Shown: one piece after another, positions 22,797 to 31,420 of the stretch
Numbering within the stretch: the first letter of the stretch is position 1
Layout of the letters: every line of letters starts with the position of its first letter
From: a virus
Direction: 5' to 3' (one strand)
Length of the DNA stretch: 52,595 nucleotides
IMG/VR virus record: IMGVR_UViG_3300020438_002387
Coordinates: 1 to 52,595 of that record
Position numbers and translations under genes: made by a program
Notes under the pieces: model-generated
The model's database searches: none
What the model was told of the DNA's origin: nothing
What the model saw: only the letters and a program-made list of their open reading frames with translations

Positions 22797-23848
22797 TGAA
22801 GAATACACTTTCAGTCTGTCATCACTGTTATAGACATGTGCCAGCAATTAAATTTGAAAAAGATAATAGCATCTGGCTGCGTAAAACGTGTCCTGAACAC
22901 GGAGAATCAACACACTTAGTTGAACCAGATGCAGAGTTTTATAATAGCTATAACTACGAGAGACATGCACTAGGAAGTTACTTTATTGAAATTACAAATA
23001 GATGTAATCTAGCTTGTCCTCATTGTTATCAAATGCCTGACAATCAGTCTGTTGATCCTGAAGTTACACGTATAATAGAGGATATTAAGTCTTGGCCCGA
23101 TGACGGATTGCCTATTGCAATTTGCGGCGCAGAGCCGACTACAAGGAAAGACTTACCAGATATTATAAAGAAAATACAAGCACTGCCTGGTAAACCCCGT
23201 AGTTTAATGATTTTAACAAACGGAGTTAACTTATCTAATTATGATTATGCAAAAAAGTTTGCAGAGTTAGAAGGTGTTAGATGGACATTTGGTCTTAATC
23301 ATACTGATTACCAAGGTCCTGTGGTTAGAAAAAAACAAATGCAAGGTATTAAAAATTGTATAGACTTAGGGCTTGTAATTAAAAATATTTCGTATACACT
23401 TTTAAATATGTCTCAGTTAGAAGATTGTATTAACGAATTAGTTGACTTAGGTCAAGGATATTGCGAAGCATACAGAATTAGATGCGGCGCAGATATTGGC
23501 AGAGCTCCAAACGCAAAACAAATTTATTTGTCAGACTTGATGAAAGCAACCGAAGAAATTTGTAAGAAAAATGAATACACTTTTGAAAAATTTAACTATG
23601 GTAATAGAGCACATTACTGTGTAGAGATTAATGGATTACCGGCAAGAATAATACAATGGCCTGATGCAACTACGTTAGATTTAAGCGAAGTACAAACTGA
23701 ATCAATTGCAGATATAATACCTGGAAAGCCTCCTAGTCCACTAGTGCATCAAGTTATACTAAGAGACGGGGCAATAAACAAAGGATTACCTTTACTAGAT
23801 ACAATACCACAAGAGTGGATAGATAACTATGGAGGAATTAATGATTAA
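22796..23848 (+). CDS. Radical SAM enzyme with N-terminal zinc ribbon (MJ0619/Tes-like)
   Basis: The 350-aa protein begins with a ribbon C8-x2-C11 ... C32-P-E-H35 (TCPEHG), then the radical SAM cluster C70-x3-C74-x2-C77 (RCNLACPHCYQ), a modified GEP segment ICGAEP (at about 108-113), and an ILTNGVNL strand. This N-terminal C..C/CPEHG plus radical core is the layout of MJ0619-type C-methylases and of tetraether lipid synthase, which act on unactivated carbons. The shorter C-terminus has no clear SPASM cysteines. It is coupled by TAATG to the HxN oxygenase, so both may act on one substrate. Confidence 0.72.
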   Translation: MKNTLSVCHHCYRHVPAIKFEKDNSIWLRKTCPEHGESTHLVEPDAEFYNSYNYERHALGSYFIEITNRCNLACPHCYQMPDNQSVDPEVTRIIEDIKSWPDDGLPIAICGAEPTTRKDLPDIIKKIQALPGKPRSLMILTNGVNLSNYDYAKKFAELEGVRWTFGLNHTDYQGPVVRKKQMQGIKNCIDLGLVIKNISYTLLNMSQLEDCINELVDLGQGYCEAYRIRCGADIGRAPNAKQIYLSDLMKATEEICKKNEYTFEKFNYGNRAHYCVEINGLPARIIQWPDATTLDLSEVQTESIADIIPGKPPSPLVHQVILRDGAINKGLPLLDTIPQEWIDNYGGIND

Positions 23849-24650
23849 AGGCATTAACGGAAAACCATACATTAACCTAGATCCTTACTTAGATATAGAC
23901 GGATTTAGAAATTTGCATGCAGAAATCTGTAAAGGATTTGCACTTTCACGAGAATATGCAAAGGAAGGCACATGGATGGAGCCAGGATTTAAGTTTGATG
24001 ATATGAGTTATGTTTTGAATTGGAAACCTATCTATCAAGCATTTGCCGAGTATCAAATGCTGCCAGAAGATCATCCTATTAAAGAACAGGGCAAAGAAAT
24101 CTTTCCTAACGATTTTAAAAATTATAAGCAACGCAATTTATTCACACGATATTTAAAAGGTGTACTTGGTGCCAACGACCCTTACAATTATTATTTTCTT
24201 TGGGAGGAAGGCAGCTGGGACGAACGTAATGCAGAACGCAAGCCAACAGAAGAACAGAAATATTTTCCAGGCGTTGTACGTTGGGTAGAAAATTTAGTCA
24301 AAGAAGATATAATTGATCGTATCGGTCGTGTTATATTCTTCCATTGTGATCACAACGGACATGCATTTGAGCACAGAGACCTAGACGGAAAAAATGGCAA
24401 CGAGCAAGGGTATAGCAATCACAAGAATGAGTTTATACATATACGCTATCGCACAAAACGTGGATTCTATATATGGGATCCTGAATCACAAAACAAGCAT
24501 TACATAAACTCTAATGCAGCATTTTGGAATGATGAAGATTGGCACGGCGGCGAACATTCAAACGAAGTTGAATACGGACTGCGTATCGACTGCACTTTTA
24601 CTCCGAAGTTTAGAAACACTCTCGGTATTAATCATTTAGAAAGTTACTAA
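23841..24650 (+). CDS. Large 2OG-Fe(II) oxygenase-like protein, copy 2
   Basis: Start 23841 (MIKGINGKPY) has GGAGG at 23831-23835; ATG 23829 is an in-frame alternative with nothing upstream. The 269-aa protein has H178-R-D180, FIHIRYR, INSNAAFWNDEDWHGGE with H235, and R248 in YGLRIDC, the same order as the paralogue at 15207. The helical N-terminal domain (1-150) is also shared. Similarity is clear by eye but far from identity, so the duplication is old. It lies between a radical SAM gene and a small oxygenase, each overlapping. Confidence 0.67.
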   Translation: MIKGINGKPYINLDPYLDIDGFRNLHAEICKGFALSREYAKEGTWMEPGFKFDDMSYVLNWKPIYQAFAEYQMLPEDHPIKEQGKEIFPNDFKNYKQRNLFTRYLKGVLGANDPYNYYFLWEEGSWDERNAERKPTEEQKYFPGVVRWVENLVKEDIIDRIGRVIFFHCDHNGHAFEHRDLDGKNGNEQGYSNHKNEFIHIRYRTKRGFYIWDPESQNKHYINSNAAFWNDEDWHGGEHSNEVEYGLRIDCTFTPKFRNTLGINHLESY

Positions 24651-25174
24651 TGGAATTTATTGGAAATTACAAAAATTGGATTATTGAAAATAGCATTATC
24701 GAAATGCTAGAAAATAAAAAAGGCGATACTACTCCTGTTTGGCAACCGGACCGTTGGAATGGAAACCAAACATTAGATCATTATAGAGAATTAGCAAGAC
24801 CTGGATACTCGTGTAATAAATTTTTCTTCCATCAGTTAAATTCTGACTCAGAAGAAATGCAGGATTACAAGTTTATATATCCCAACTTACCTAAAGAACG
24901 TAATAATAAACTTTGGTGGTTTGTAAAACTATACCCGGGCGAGTTTCAGGCAATGCATGTAGATCCTCATTTAACAGAAGTAAAAAACTTTGTACGTTAT
25001 ACTATATTTTTACAAGATTGGATGCCAGGGCATATATTTGTTTATGACGATAAGATACTAACAAATTATAAAGCAGGAGACATGTATGAGTGGAACGATC
25101 CTGAATGTATACACGGACCTGCTAACATTGGATACACTCCTAGACTAACTTTGCAAATTACACTACACGACTAA
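24650..25174 (+). CDS. Small 2OG-Fe(II) oxygenase-like protein
   Basis: The 174-aa protein has a compact cupin core: WWFVKLYPGEFQAMH with H103-V-D105, VRYTIFLQDWMPGHIFVYDD, AGDMYEWND, H155 in CIHGPANIG, and R165 in PRLTLQI. All three metal ligands and the 2-oxoglutarate Arg are present. The PGHIF and AGD blocks recur in 25171 (PNLGHIFIL) and 36647 (VGHLV), so the three form a family. Its stop TAA overlaps the opposite-strand stop in a four-base CTAA. Substrate unknown. Confidence 0.65.
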   Translation: MEFIGNYKNWIIENSIIEMLENKKGDTTPVWQPDRWNGNQTLDHYRELARPGYSCNKFFFHQLNSDSEEMQDYKFIYPNLPKERNNKLWWFVKLYPGEFQAMHVDPHLTEVKNFVRYTIFLQDWMPGHIFVYDDKILTNYKAGDMYEWNDPECIHGPANIGYTPRLTLQITLHD

Positions 25175-25662
25175 TAACCTAATAAATGAAACATATATTT
25201 GTTTGCAAGTCCTGCATTTATTCCGCTGTGCCAATCTTTATAATTGTTCCACTCTAATATCTTTCCTTGATCGTTATTAAAGTGATATTCTTTATCTAAA
25301 ATAAAAATATGTCCAAGATTTGGCTTACTAACAAATATTGAATACCTTTTAATTTTTCCATATTTTAAATATTCTTGTTCGTTATCATCTATATCATAAT
25401 GATAGCCTGTTATCCAGCCAGGTTCTAAACAGCTAATCCAGCTTCTTAGAGGAGTAACTTCTAATTGTTTTGATAGTATAGTTTCAATCTCTTTAGTATC
25501 GTAAAAGTTAATCCATTTTACCGAATTAATATTGAAATTGTTTTCTTGCCATAGATTTAATATGTTTTTGTATTCAGGGTTTGCCATATTCCATCTATCA
25601 GGATCGACAGTAACAACGCTACCGTCTTTTAAATTTTCAATTACATCATCCCAGTCAATCAT
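25171..25662 (-). CDS. Small 2OG-Fe(II) oxygenase-like protein
   Basis: ATG 25662 (MIDWDDVIEN) has GAGG six bases upstream and overlaps the upstream stop by eight bases; in-frame TTG and ATG codons further up are less likely. The 163-aa protein has SWISCLEPGWITGYH with H88-Y-D90, RYSIFVSKPNLGHIFIL, KILEWNNYKDWHSG with H145, and a final strand in which K155 replaces the Arg that binds 2-oxoglutarate in the relative at 24650. Metal ligands are intact. Co-substrate binding may differ. Confidence 0.62.
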   Translation of the reverse strand: MIDWDDVIENLKDGSVVTVDPDRWNMANPEYKNILNLWQENNFNINSVKWINFYDTKEIETILSKQLEVTPLRSWISCLEPGWITGYHYDIDDNEQEYLKYGKIKRYSIFVSKPNLGHIFILDKEYHFNNDQGKILEWNNYKDWHSGINAGLANKYMFHLLGY

Positions 25663-26341
25663 TAAAAACCTCATCAAATGCAGGAATAAATGGATTATAA
25701 GGCCAGTATGTGTTTATGTGATCATTGATTGTTAATTCGTGGAATGTTTCAAAATCTATTTTTCCGTCATTAGTAGACTTATTAAATCTCCATGCGCCGT
25801 TTTTTCCAATAACTCCTTCTATTAGTCTTCTTTCAATGTAACGTTCGTTATGTGGTATTACTGCATAATAATCAATTGTTTTAATTTGTTTATTTTTGTC
25901 TAAGAAAAAACAATGCGGGTATAGAGATAGTTTATAATGATGTGCATTATAAAACTCTACAAATACATTTTTTAATTGTTCTTTCCAATCAGGTATTTCG
26001 TCGTCCATAGATCGTTGAGGATCATTAATTATTTGCGACAACGTCTCTTTATTAAATTCTATATAAATTTTTTGTTCTTTATAGTCTATGTGATACAACT
26101 TAGGCGTTGATTTTAAATCTTGCAACTCAGTTAAAAACTTTGCCTCTCTGTGAAAGAACCAATCAACTAAATCAGATTTTAGTCTATCGGGAGTATTATA
26201 TCTATATGTCCTATCAATACAATAATGCATACACATTACAGATCCGTCTTGATTAATTGTAGGGGTATACAATAGATTTGATTCTACTTCTTCTCCTTCA
26301 AGATTTAATTTATAAAAATATTTCCAATTTTCATTGTTCAT
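25655..26341 (-). CDS. Degenerate protein kinase-like protein, copy 2
   Basis: ATG 26341 (MNNENWKYFY) follows a GGAAA element; a TTG at 26356 is also in frame. The 228-aa protein has a FHREAKFLTELQ helix, a KIYIEFNKE strand, a PDWKEQLKNVF helix and YKLSLYPHCFFLDKNKQIK then TIDYYAVI, which matches the kinase catalytic-loop and DFG layout with IDYY keeping an Asp, while the HRD Asp is lost. It is a paralogue of 21190 by shared order (Y-DW-x2-Q helix, loop, IK/LK strand). It may bind a nucleotide or sugar without kinase activity. Confidence 0.5.
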   Translation of the reverse strand: MNNENWKYFYKLNLEGEEVESNLLYTPTINQDGSVMCMHYCIDRTYRYNTPDRLKSDLVDWFFHREAKFLTELQDLKSTPKLYHIDYKEQKIYIEFNKETLSQIINDPQRSMDDEIPDWKEQLKNVFVEFYNAHHYKLSLYPHCFFLDKNKQIKTIDYYAVIPHNERYIERRLIEGVIGKNGAWRFNKSTNDGKIDFETFHELTINDHINTYWPYNPFIPAFDEVFND

Positions 26342-26346
26342 GTAAT

Positions 26347-27882
26347 TTATTTCCAATTGAGTTTTTTATCTATATAATTCTGTACAAATGTTTTAAACTT
26401 AGAATCACCTGTGTCGACATCTGATATTTTTTTATCGTATATTTCTTGGTATGAATCTGTTTCATACAAAACAAATAATCTGTCAGATAAAAACGGATTA
26501 CAACCTCTTAAGCATTTTACACCATCGTCCGAATAAAATTCTTTAACTAATGCATCGGCTTGGTACCAGTCCATAGTGTTGTGTTTCCAAATAACGACAT
26601 CATTGCGGGTGCTGCCTACGCCTCCTCCCTGTATTGATTTAAACACAACATCGCCATTTTTGTCTTTATAAACTTCATAACCAGGATGCTGTTTTGCATC
26701 TAGTTTCTCCAAACCGTTTTGTATAAGCTCTTTTGTAAATCTACTTTGATTAGTTAGGCTAATATCGTAATCAGGTACTTCTAATATCCAAGCACTAGCA
26801 CTTTGCCTTACCCATTCTGTGCTTAACCATTCCATAGAATTATACCACGATTCGGGAGTTTCTCCAGGAATTCCAGAAATCATTTGTATGTTAGCTCTAT
26901 ACCGCTTAGGGGCATGAATGTCCGTGTATGCCTCGAACTCTTTTAATCCTGCCTGTAATTTATCAGGATTCATTCCTTTACGTACAAGTTTTCCTGCTTC
27001 TTGATTAAACGTTTCTACTCCCATTGAATGTCCTAGAAATCCTAAGCGTATGTAGTCGTCCCAATAATCTCTATGTGTCACAACTAGATCGCCTCTAGCA
27101 AAGCCACATATCCAAGGATTATACCCTAGTTCGTCAACAGCTTCTGCATACTTGCGTATTTTTTCAGGACGATCGTTAAACGTTTCGTCCATCACACGCC
27201 AATTTTTAATTCCCCACTTTTCGTATCCAGTTTGTAATTGTTTTTTAAATTCTTCTTTACTTACACTTACATCTTTGCTTTGTCCTAATAACGGAAAATT
27301 ACAGTAACTACAATTGAACATGCAGCCGCGAGCAGTTTCAATCTGTGGACATTCATAATGCATCATAAAGTCGCGTTCTTCGTAGTCAATTAAATAACTA
27401 TCTAAAGGTGTCGAAGGATAATGATGCAATCCTCTAATTACGTTCTTACTTCCAAAAAATGCAGCATCAGTTTTTAAAGGTTCGCCTAATGTTCCGATAA
27501 GATGTCTACACAATGCTAGTATAGCATTTTCGCCGTAACTGTCTACCCAGTAATCAATATTTTCAGCAGGGGTAACAAGTGCATTATTTCCGCCCACCAC
27601 TCTAGGAATATTTGGATATTCTTTTTTAAGCCAAAGAATAAAATCATTAAGATATGGACTAAATGGATTCAAAAATGCTGTGCCGAAACAAAACATTACA
27701 GTGTTATTGGTTGCTCTAGAACGAACTAACTCTTGTAATTCTTCCAATGTCCAAAAAGAAGTAAAATCGATTACTTCTGCATCCCAGTCGTTCATTCGTA
27801 AAAAAGTTGCTACTCTGTGACTCCACAAAGCTCTTTCCCACCGTTTACCAGTAAGTGAAAAGAATATTACGTTGTTTTTCAT
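26347..27882 (-). CDS. Radical SAM enzyme with B12-binding-like N-terminal domain
   Basis: The 511-aa protein has a Rossmann-like N-terminal domain (1-130, with FFSLTGKRWE, VMFCFGTAF, RVVGGNNALV, SYGEN) as in B12-dependent radical SAM enzymes, but it lacks the DxHxxG cobalamin-binding motif. The radical SAM cluster C187-x3-C191-x2-C194 (ARGCMFNCSYCNF) follows. The middle has MDETFNDRPE, where an Asp-Glu pair serves as the GEP-like site, and MGVETFNQEAG, ISGIPGETPE, typical of MiaB/BchE-type barrels. A C-terminal region (about 360-511) has two cysteines (CLRGC). Reaction unknown. It is coupled by ATGA to the AspH-like gene. Confidence 0.72.
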   Translation of the reverse strand: MKNNVIFFSLTGKRWERALWSHRVATFLRMNDWDAEVIDFTSFWTLEELQELVRSRATNNTVMFCFGTAFLNPFSPYLNDFILWLKKEYPNIPRVVGGNNALVTPAENIDYWVDSYGENAILALCRHLIGTLGEPLKTDAAFFGSKNVIRGLHHYPSTPLDSYLIDYEERDFMMHYECPQIETARGCMFNCSYCNFPLLGQSKDVSVSKEEFKKQLQTGYEKWGIKNWRVMDETFNDRPEKIRKYAEAVDELGYNPWICGFARGDLVVTHRDYWDDYIRLGFLGHSMGVETFNQEAGKLVRKGMNPDKLQAGLKEFEAYTDIHAPKRYRANIQMISGIPGETPESWYNSMEWLSTEWVRQSASAWILEVPDYDISLTNQSRFTKELIQNGLEKLDAKQHPGYEVYKDKNGDVVFKSIQGGGVGSTRNDVVIWKHNTMDWYQADALVKEFYSDDGVKCLRGCNPFLSDRLFVLYETDSYQEIYDKKISDVDTGDSKFKTFVQNYIDKKLNWK

Positions 27883-28532
27883 ATATTACTCTCAAATTTA
27901 AATTCTTTAGGAATTATAGATTCTAATTCTTCTAATAACCAATGTTCTACATCAAAATAAATTGATGCTTCAGATTGTTTAAAATTACTTATAGTTTTAT
28001 TTTTAGATGCACGGTTTAACCAAACACTCATAGTATTATCAAAACTATACCTAGGATTGGATCCGCCTGCTGTTATTTTTACAGATACTGAGTCTTTTAA
28101 TGTATTGCGTGTTAATAATTTTCGAACTACCAGTTGCATCCGAGTGTGCTCGCCTACGCTAATTGCCGTATGCAATCTTCCTGCATCCATAATATACCAA
28201 ACTCCGTCTTTTACAAGTTTGTGCATTTGTTGATTACCAAGGTCAATAAGGTAGTCTTGATCTCCTGACAAATTTAAATGATACCTATCGTCAATGTCAG
28301 CATGTTGTGTGTAACAACTAGGCGATTCCATTACAATAACTCTTGCTTGCCCGGCGTCAATAGGAAGACTATTCCAAATACTTTCCCATACTGTATTTTT
28401 GTATTCTTCTAATAATATCCAAGGGTCGTAAAAAAAGTCTCCTGACGGTGCTGTTAAATCGTGCTTTCCTTTTTTGAGTAGTGGCATGTCATCAATAGAT
28501 ACAGTATATTGTGTTTTAACAAGCATATACAT
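27879..28532 (-). CDS. Aspartyl/asparaginyl hydroxylase-like 2OG oxygenase, copy 2
   Basis: The 217-aa protein has ARVIVMESPSCYTQH with H77-A-D79, YHLNLSGDQDYLID, WYIMDAGRLHTAISVG with H121, and R131 in HTRMQLVV, the AspH-type metal and 2-oxoglutarate set. Starts at ATG 28532; ATG 28526 is also in frame. A GATAAATA motif overlaps the start codon (28532-28539), which would give an almost leaderless transcript if real. A paralogue lies at 17839. First gene of its minus block, coupled to the radical SAM gene by ATGA. Confidence 0.65.
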   Translation of the reverse strand: MYMLVKTQYTVSIDDMPLLKKGKHDLTAPSGDFFYDPWILLEEYKNTVWESIWNSLPIDAGQARVIVMESPSCYTQHADIDDRYHLNLSGDQDYLIDLGNQQMHKLVKDGVWYIMDAGRLHTAISVGEHTRMQLVVRKLLTRNTLKDSVSVKITAGGSNPRYSFDNTMSVWLNRASKNKTISNFKQSEASIYFDVEHWLLEELESIIPKEFKFESNI

Positions 28533-28580
28533 ATTTATCAGGACTAAGTTAACTGCACACTTTTCTTGGTAAATATTAAG

Positions 28581-29261
28581 ATGGAACTATACTTAAAGGA
28601 ATCGTGGAGTCGAATAGGCATTAGTCTTAGTGGCGGAGCTGACAGTGCAATACTTGCTTATTTAATATGTAAAAATGTAAGTACAACTACAGATATACAT
28701 TTTACTTCGCAAATACGCTGCTGGAAGACAAGGCCATGGCAAGGTCCTGTTGCCGACGGAGTAATCGATTGGTTTAAAAATAGGTTTGATAATAACTTTA
28801 CAGTACATAAAAACTTGGTGCCGCCCGAATTAGAAGAACCAACCGATTATCTTATTAAAGATGAGTACGGTAAAATGAAATCAGGTAATAGGATTATACT
28901 ACGTTCGCATAACGAATATATTGCACACCAATACAACTTAGATGCATTATACGGTGGCGTAAATATGAATCCAGATATAGATATTCCTGGCAAGGTTGCA
29001 GAACGTGACCAAGGGCATTTACTACCTCATTTTGTACATAACGGGGTTGACATTTGTCATCCTTTCGTGTATACTAAAAAGGATTGGATTATACGGCAGT
29101 ACTACGAAAACAATATCGTAGACTTATTAAATCTTACTCGTAGTTGCGAAGGAGAGTTTGAGGGTTTGGATTATACTACATATATACCAGGACAACATGT
29201 GCCAGAATGTGGAGAATGTTTTTGGTGCAAAGAACGTCAGTGGGGAATAGATAATGTCTAA
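28581..29261 (+). CDS. QueC-like PP-loop ATPase, copy 2
   Basis: ATG 28581 (MELYLKESWS) is preferred over a TTG at 28566. The 226-aa protein has an intact PP-loop S17-G-G-A-D-S22 and a C-terminal zinc site C189, C210, C213, C216 (CGECFWCKER), as in QueC. The middle is unlike the copy at 19915, with an LEEPTDYLIKDEYG insert and LYGGVNMN. The intact loop suggests this copy is catalytically competent. QueC itself makes preQ0; this paralogue may catalyse that or another ATP-dependent ligation. It is the first of three plus-strand genes, followed by two radical SAM genes. Confidence 0.72.
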   Translation: MELYLKESWSRIGISLSGGADSAILAYLICKNVSTTTDIHFTSQIRCWKTRPWQGPVADGVIDWFKNRFDNNFTVHKNLVPPELEEPTDYLIKDEYGKMKSGNRIILRSHNEYIAHQYNLDALYGGVNMNPDIDIPGKVAERDQGHLLPHFVHNGVDICHPFVYTKKDWIIRQYYENNIVDLLNLTRSCEGEFEGLDYTTYIPGQHVPECGECFWCKERQWGIDNV

Positions 29262-30519
29262 AAGTTGTACATTCTGTATGCATCCTTTTACTGGACTTGC
29301 TACACGAGAAGATGGTGCTATTAAAGTTTGTTGCCGTAGTCAACCTGTTGGCTGGATACAAGATGAAACATTAGAAGAAGTTTGGAATGGCGATGCTATG
29401 CGTGAAGTACGCAGACAAGTGCTTAATAACGAACGTCCAGTAGTGTGCAAACCATGCTTTGACTTAGAAGATCAGGGTGTTGAGAGCTTACGACAGCGTC
29501 ATACAGCAGGAGTAATACCTGAAGCTAGGGTCAACTTATACCCTGATGCCCTTGACGCTTTAGAAGACGATTATAGCATGCCTTTTGAGTTTCCTACAAT
29601 GGAAATCAAGCTCAACAACTTATGCAATTTGAAGTGTCGTATGTGTAATCCTTTAGATAGTACAAGTTGGAAGGATTGGAACCAAGTTACAGAATTTTAT
29701 AAAAAAGAAAATAATTATCTTATACCAACTGTTGACGCTCTAGTAGACAAACCAGGACAATATATTGGTCCTTTTGATAATAGTGATAACTGGTGGACAA
29801 GTTTTGAAAAACTACTACCGTTCTTTAGACGTGTAGAATTTGCAGGTGGCGAACCTCTAATGGATCCATACCATTATAAGATACTAGATCGTCTTGCAGA
29901 GTACGGTGAGAATATAGAACTAAAGTATGCTACAAACGGTACTACGCTTGGTATAAAGGGCGGACGTACTATACACGACTATTGGCCTAAGTTTAAAAGC
30001 ATTGCTGTAAACGTAAGCATAGACGGTGTGTACGACACGTATGAATATATTAGAGGCAACGGTAAGTTTAGTACAATAGAAGAAAACATTGAAATATTTA
30101 AGAGCTTTCCTAATGTAAGTAGAGTAGTAGGTGCATTTACTGTACAAGCAAATAATATAATGCAGATAGACAAAGTTATTGATCACTTTATTAATAAAAT
30201 GGGCATTGTGTTTTATTCACACAGAGTAAACTATCCTATGAGTCTAAGTGCGCAGGTATTGCCGCCAGAACTAAAACAAAAAGTAATAGCACGTTTAGAA
30301 CAAATGAAAACAGAAGTATTAGAATATCCAATGGTTAAACAACACAAACTATTAAAAACTGTAACACTACAACAGATACAAGATAATATTAATTTCTTAG
30401 AAGCAAAGTGTATGCACGAAACGCATTGGCAAGATTGTATAGAGTTTAACAAGCGTTTAGACAAAACTCGTGGACAAGACTTTCTTGCAGCTAATCCGGA
30501 GTTTGCAGCATATGTTTAA
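29254..30519 (+). CDS. Radical SAM enzyme with N-terminal twitch/SPASM-like cysteine domain
   Basis: The 421-aa protein puts an iron-sulfur region first: C5-x2-C8, C26, C27, C65, C68 (residues 1-85, with the IQDETLEEVWNGDAMREVRR helix typical of SPASM proteins), then the radical cluster C124-x3-C128-x2-C131 (LCNLKCRMCN), FAGGEPLMDPYH and VNVSIDGVYDTYEYIRG. Such twitch-domain radical SAM proteins occur in phages; substrates are unknown, though SPASM/twitch enzymes often modify peptides. It overlaps the QueC-like gene by eight bases. The C-terminal 130 residues are helical. Confidence 0.77.
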   Translation: MSKSCTFCMHPFTGLATREDGAIKVCCRSQPVGWIQDETLEEVWNGDAMREVRRQVLNNERPVVCKPCFDLEDQGVESLRQRHTAGVIPEARVNLYPDALDALEDDYSMPFEFPTMEIKLNNLCNLKCRMCNPLDSTSWKDWNQVTEFYKKENNYLIPTVDALVDKPGQYIGPFDNSDNWWTSFEKLLPFFRRVEFAGGEPLMDPYHYKILDRLAEYGENIELKYATNGTTLGIKGGRTIHDYWPKFKSIAVNVSIDGVYDTYEYIRGNGKFSTIEENIEIFKSFPNVSRVVGAFTVQANNIMQIDKVIDHFINKMGIVFYSHRVNYPMSLSAQVLPPELKQKVIARLEQMKTEVLEYPMVKQHKLLKTVTLQQIQDNINFLEAKCMHETHWQDCIEFNKRLDKTRGQDFLAANPEFAAYV

Positions 30520-31420
30520 AGTAGAAAATCGGTGGGGGCATCACACTAGTATTCATGTAGAATGGAATATAGGTAAACGATGTAATTTAGATTGCGGATA
30601 CTGTCCTGCAGAAATACACGATAACTTTAGCCCACATACTGACTTAGATGTTATGGTTAATGCTATCTACGAATTAGAAAAAATTGGCAAACCTATACGC
30701 CTAAGTTTAACTGGCGGTGAGCCTACTGTACATCCAAAGATAGAAAAAATAATAGAATGTGCAAAAGCAAGATTACAATGGCTTAGTATTACTACCAACG
30801 CACTTCGTATGCCTGAGTGGTATGCAAAGCAGCCGGTAGACCAATGGGTGTTTAGTTTGCACTTTGATAACGAACATAGTCAGCGGGCAGCTGAAAATAT
30901 TGTTTATTATAGCCAGTTGTTAGACATGCACAGTAAAGATACTAAATTTCAAGTAAATCTAATGTGTCATCATGAACATATGGATAAAGTTCGTCAAGCT
31001 GCACAGTTGTTAGAAGGCCATAACATTCCTTATGTGTGTCGACGTATACGTTGGACTGAAGCTGAAGATCGAGATTATTTTGATGACATGCGTTATAAAG
31101 AAAAAGATTTAGAATGGATATTAAGTAAAAAATCAACAGTAAAGGCAAATTGTGTTGTAGATGACAAAGACCTAATACATGCAAATGATGTAATTAAACA
31201 TAAACTAAATGCGTTCGAAGGTTGGAGCTGTAATGCAGGACTAGAAAGTTTAATGGTCAACTGGGACGGTGATGTACATCGTGCTACGTGTAGAGTAGGC
31301 GGTAGTTTAGGTAATATTTACAAAGGAACTTTTGAATCTCCTGTTGCTCCTATTATATGTACACGCAAATGGTGTACATGTGTCGCCGACATTTCGTTAA
31401 CTAAGGTTTCCATTTCGTAA
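30512..31420 (+). CDS. Radical SAM enzyme with C-terminal cysteine cluster
   Basis: ATG 30512 (MFKVENRWGH) overlaps the upstream stop by eight bases; a GTG at 30470 in frame lies inside the previous gene. The 302-aa protein has C24-x3-C28-x2-C31 (RCNLDCGYCPA), LSLTGGEPTVHP, and a C-terminal region with WSCNAGLESLMVNWDG, a RATCRVGGSLGN segment and CTRKWCTC, an auxiliary-cluster arrangement like SPASM. It is similar in layout to 31401 and 37179. Its last 20 bases overlap the 3' end of the opposite-strand radical SAM gene. Substrate unknown. Confidence 0.75.
   Translation: MFKVENRWGHHTSIHVEWNIGKRCNLDCGYCPAEIHDNFSPHTDLDVMVNAIYELEKIGKPIRLSLTGGEPTVHPKIEKIIECAKARLQWLSITTNALRMPEWYAKQPVDQWVFSLHFDNEHSQRAAENIVYYSQLLDMHSKDTKFQVNLMCHHEHMDKVRQAAQLLEGHNIPYVCRRIRWTEAEDRDYFDDMRYKEKDLEWILSKKSTVKANCVVDDKDLIHANDVIKHKLNAFEGWSCNAGLESLMVNWDGDVHRATCRVGGSLGNIYKGTFESPVAPIICTRKWCTCVADISLTKVSIS

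Noticed and set aside
28532-28539. GATAAATA on the minus strand at the start of the AspH-like gene
   Set aside because: It overlaps the start codon, so the spacing of 29-34 bases seen at the other copies is not met; not counted as a promoter.
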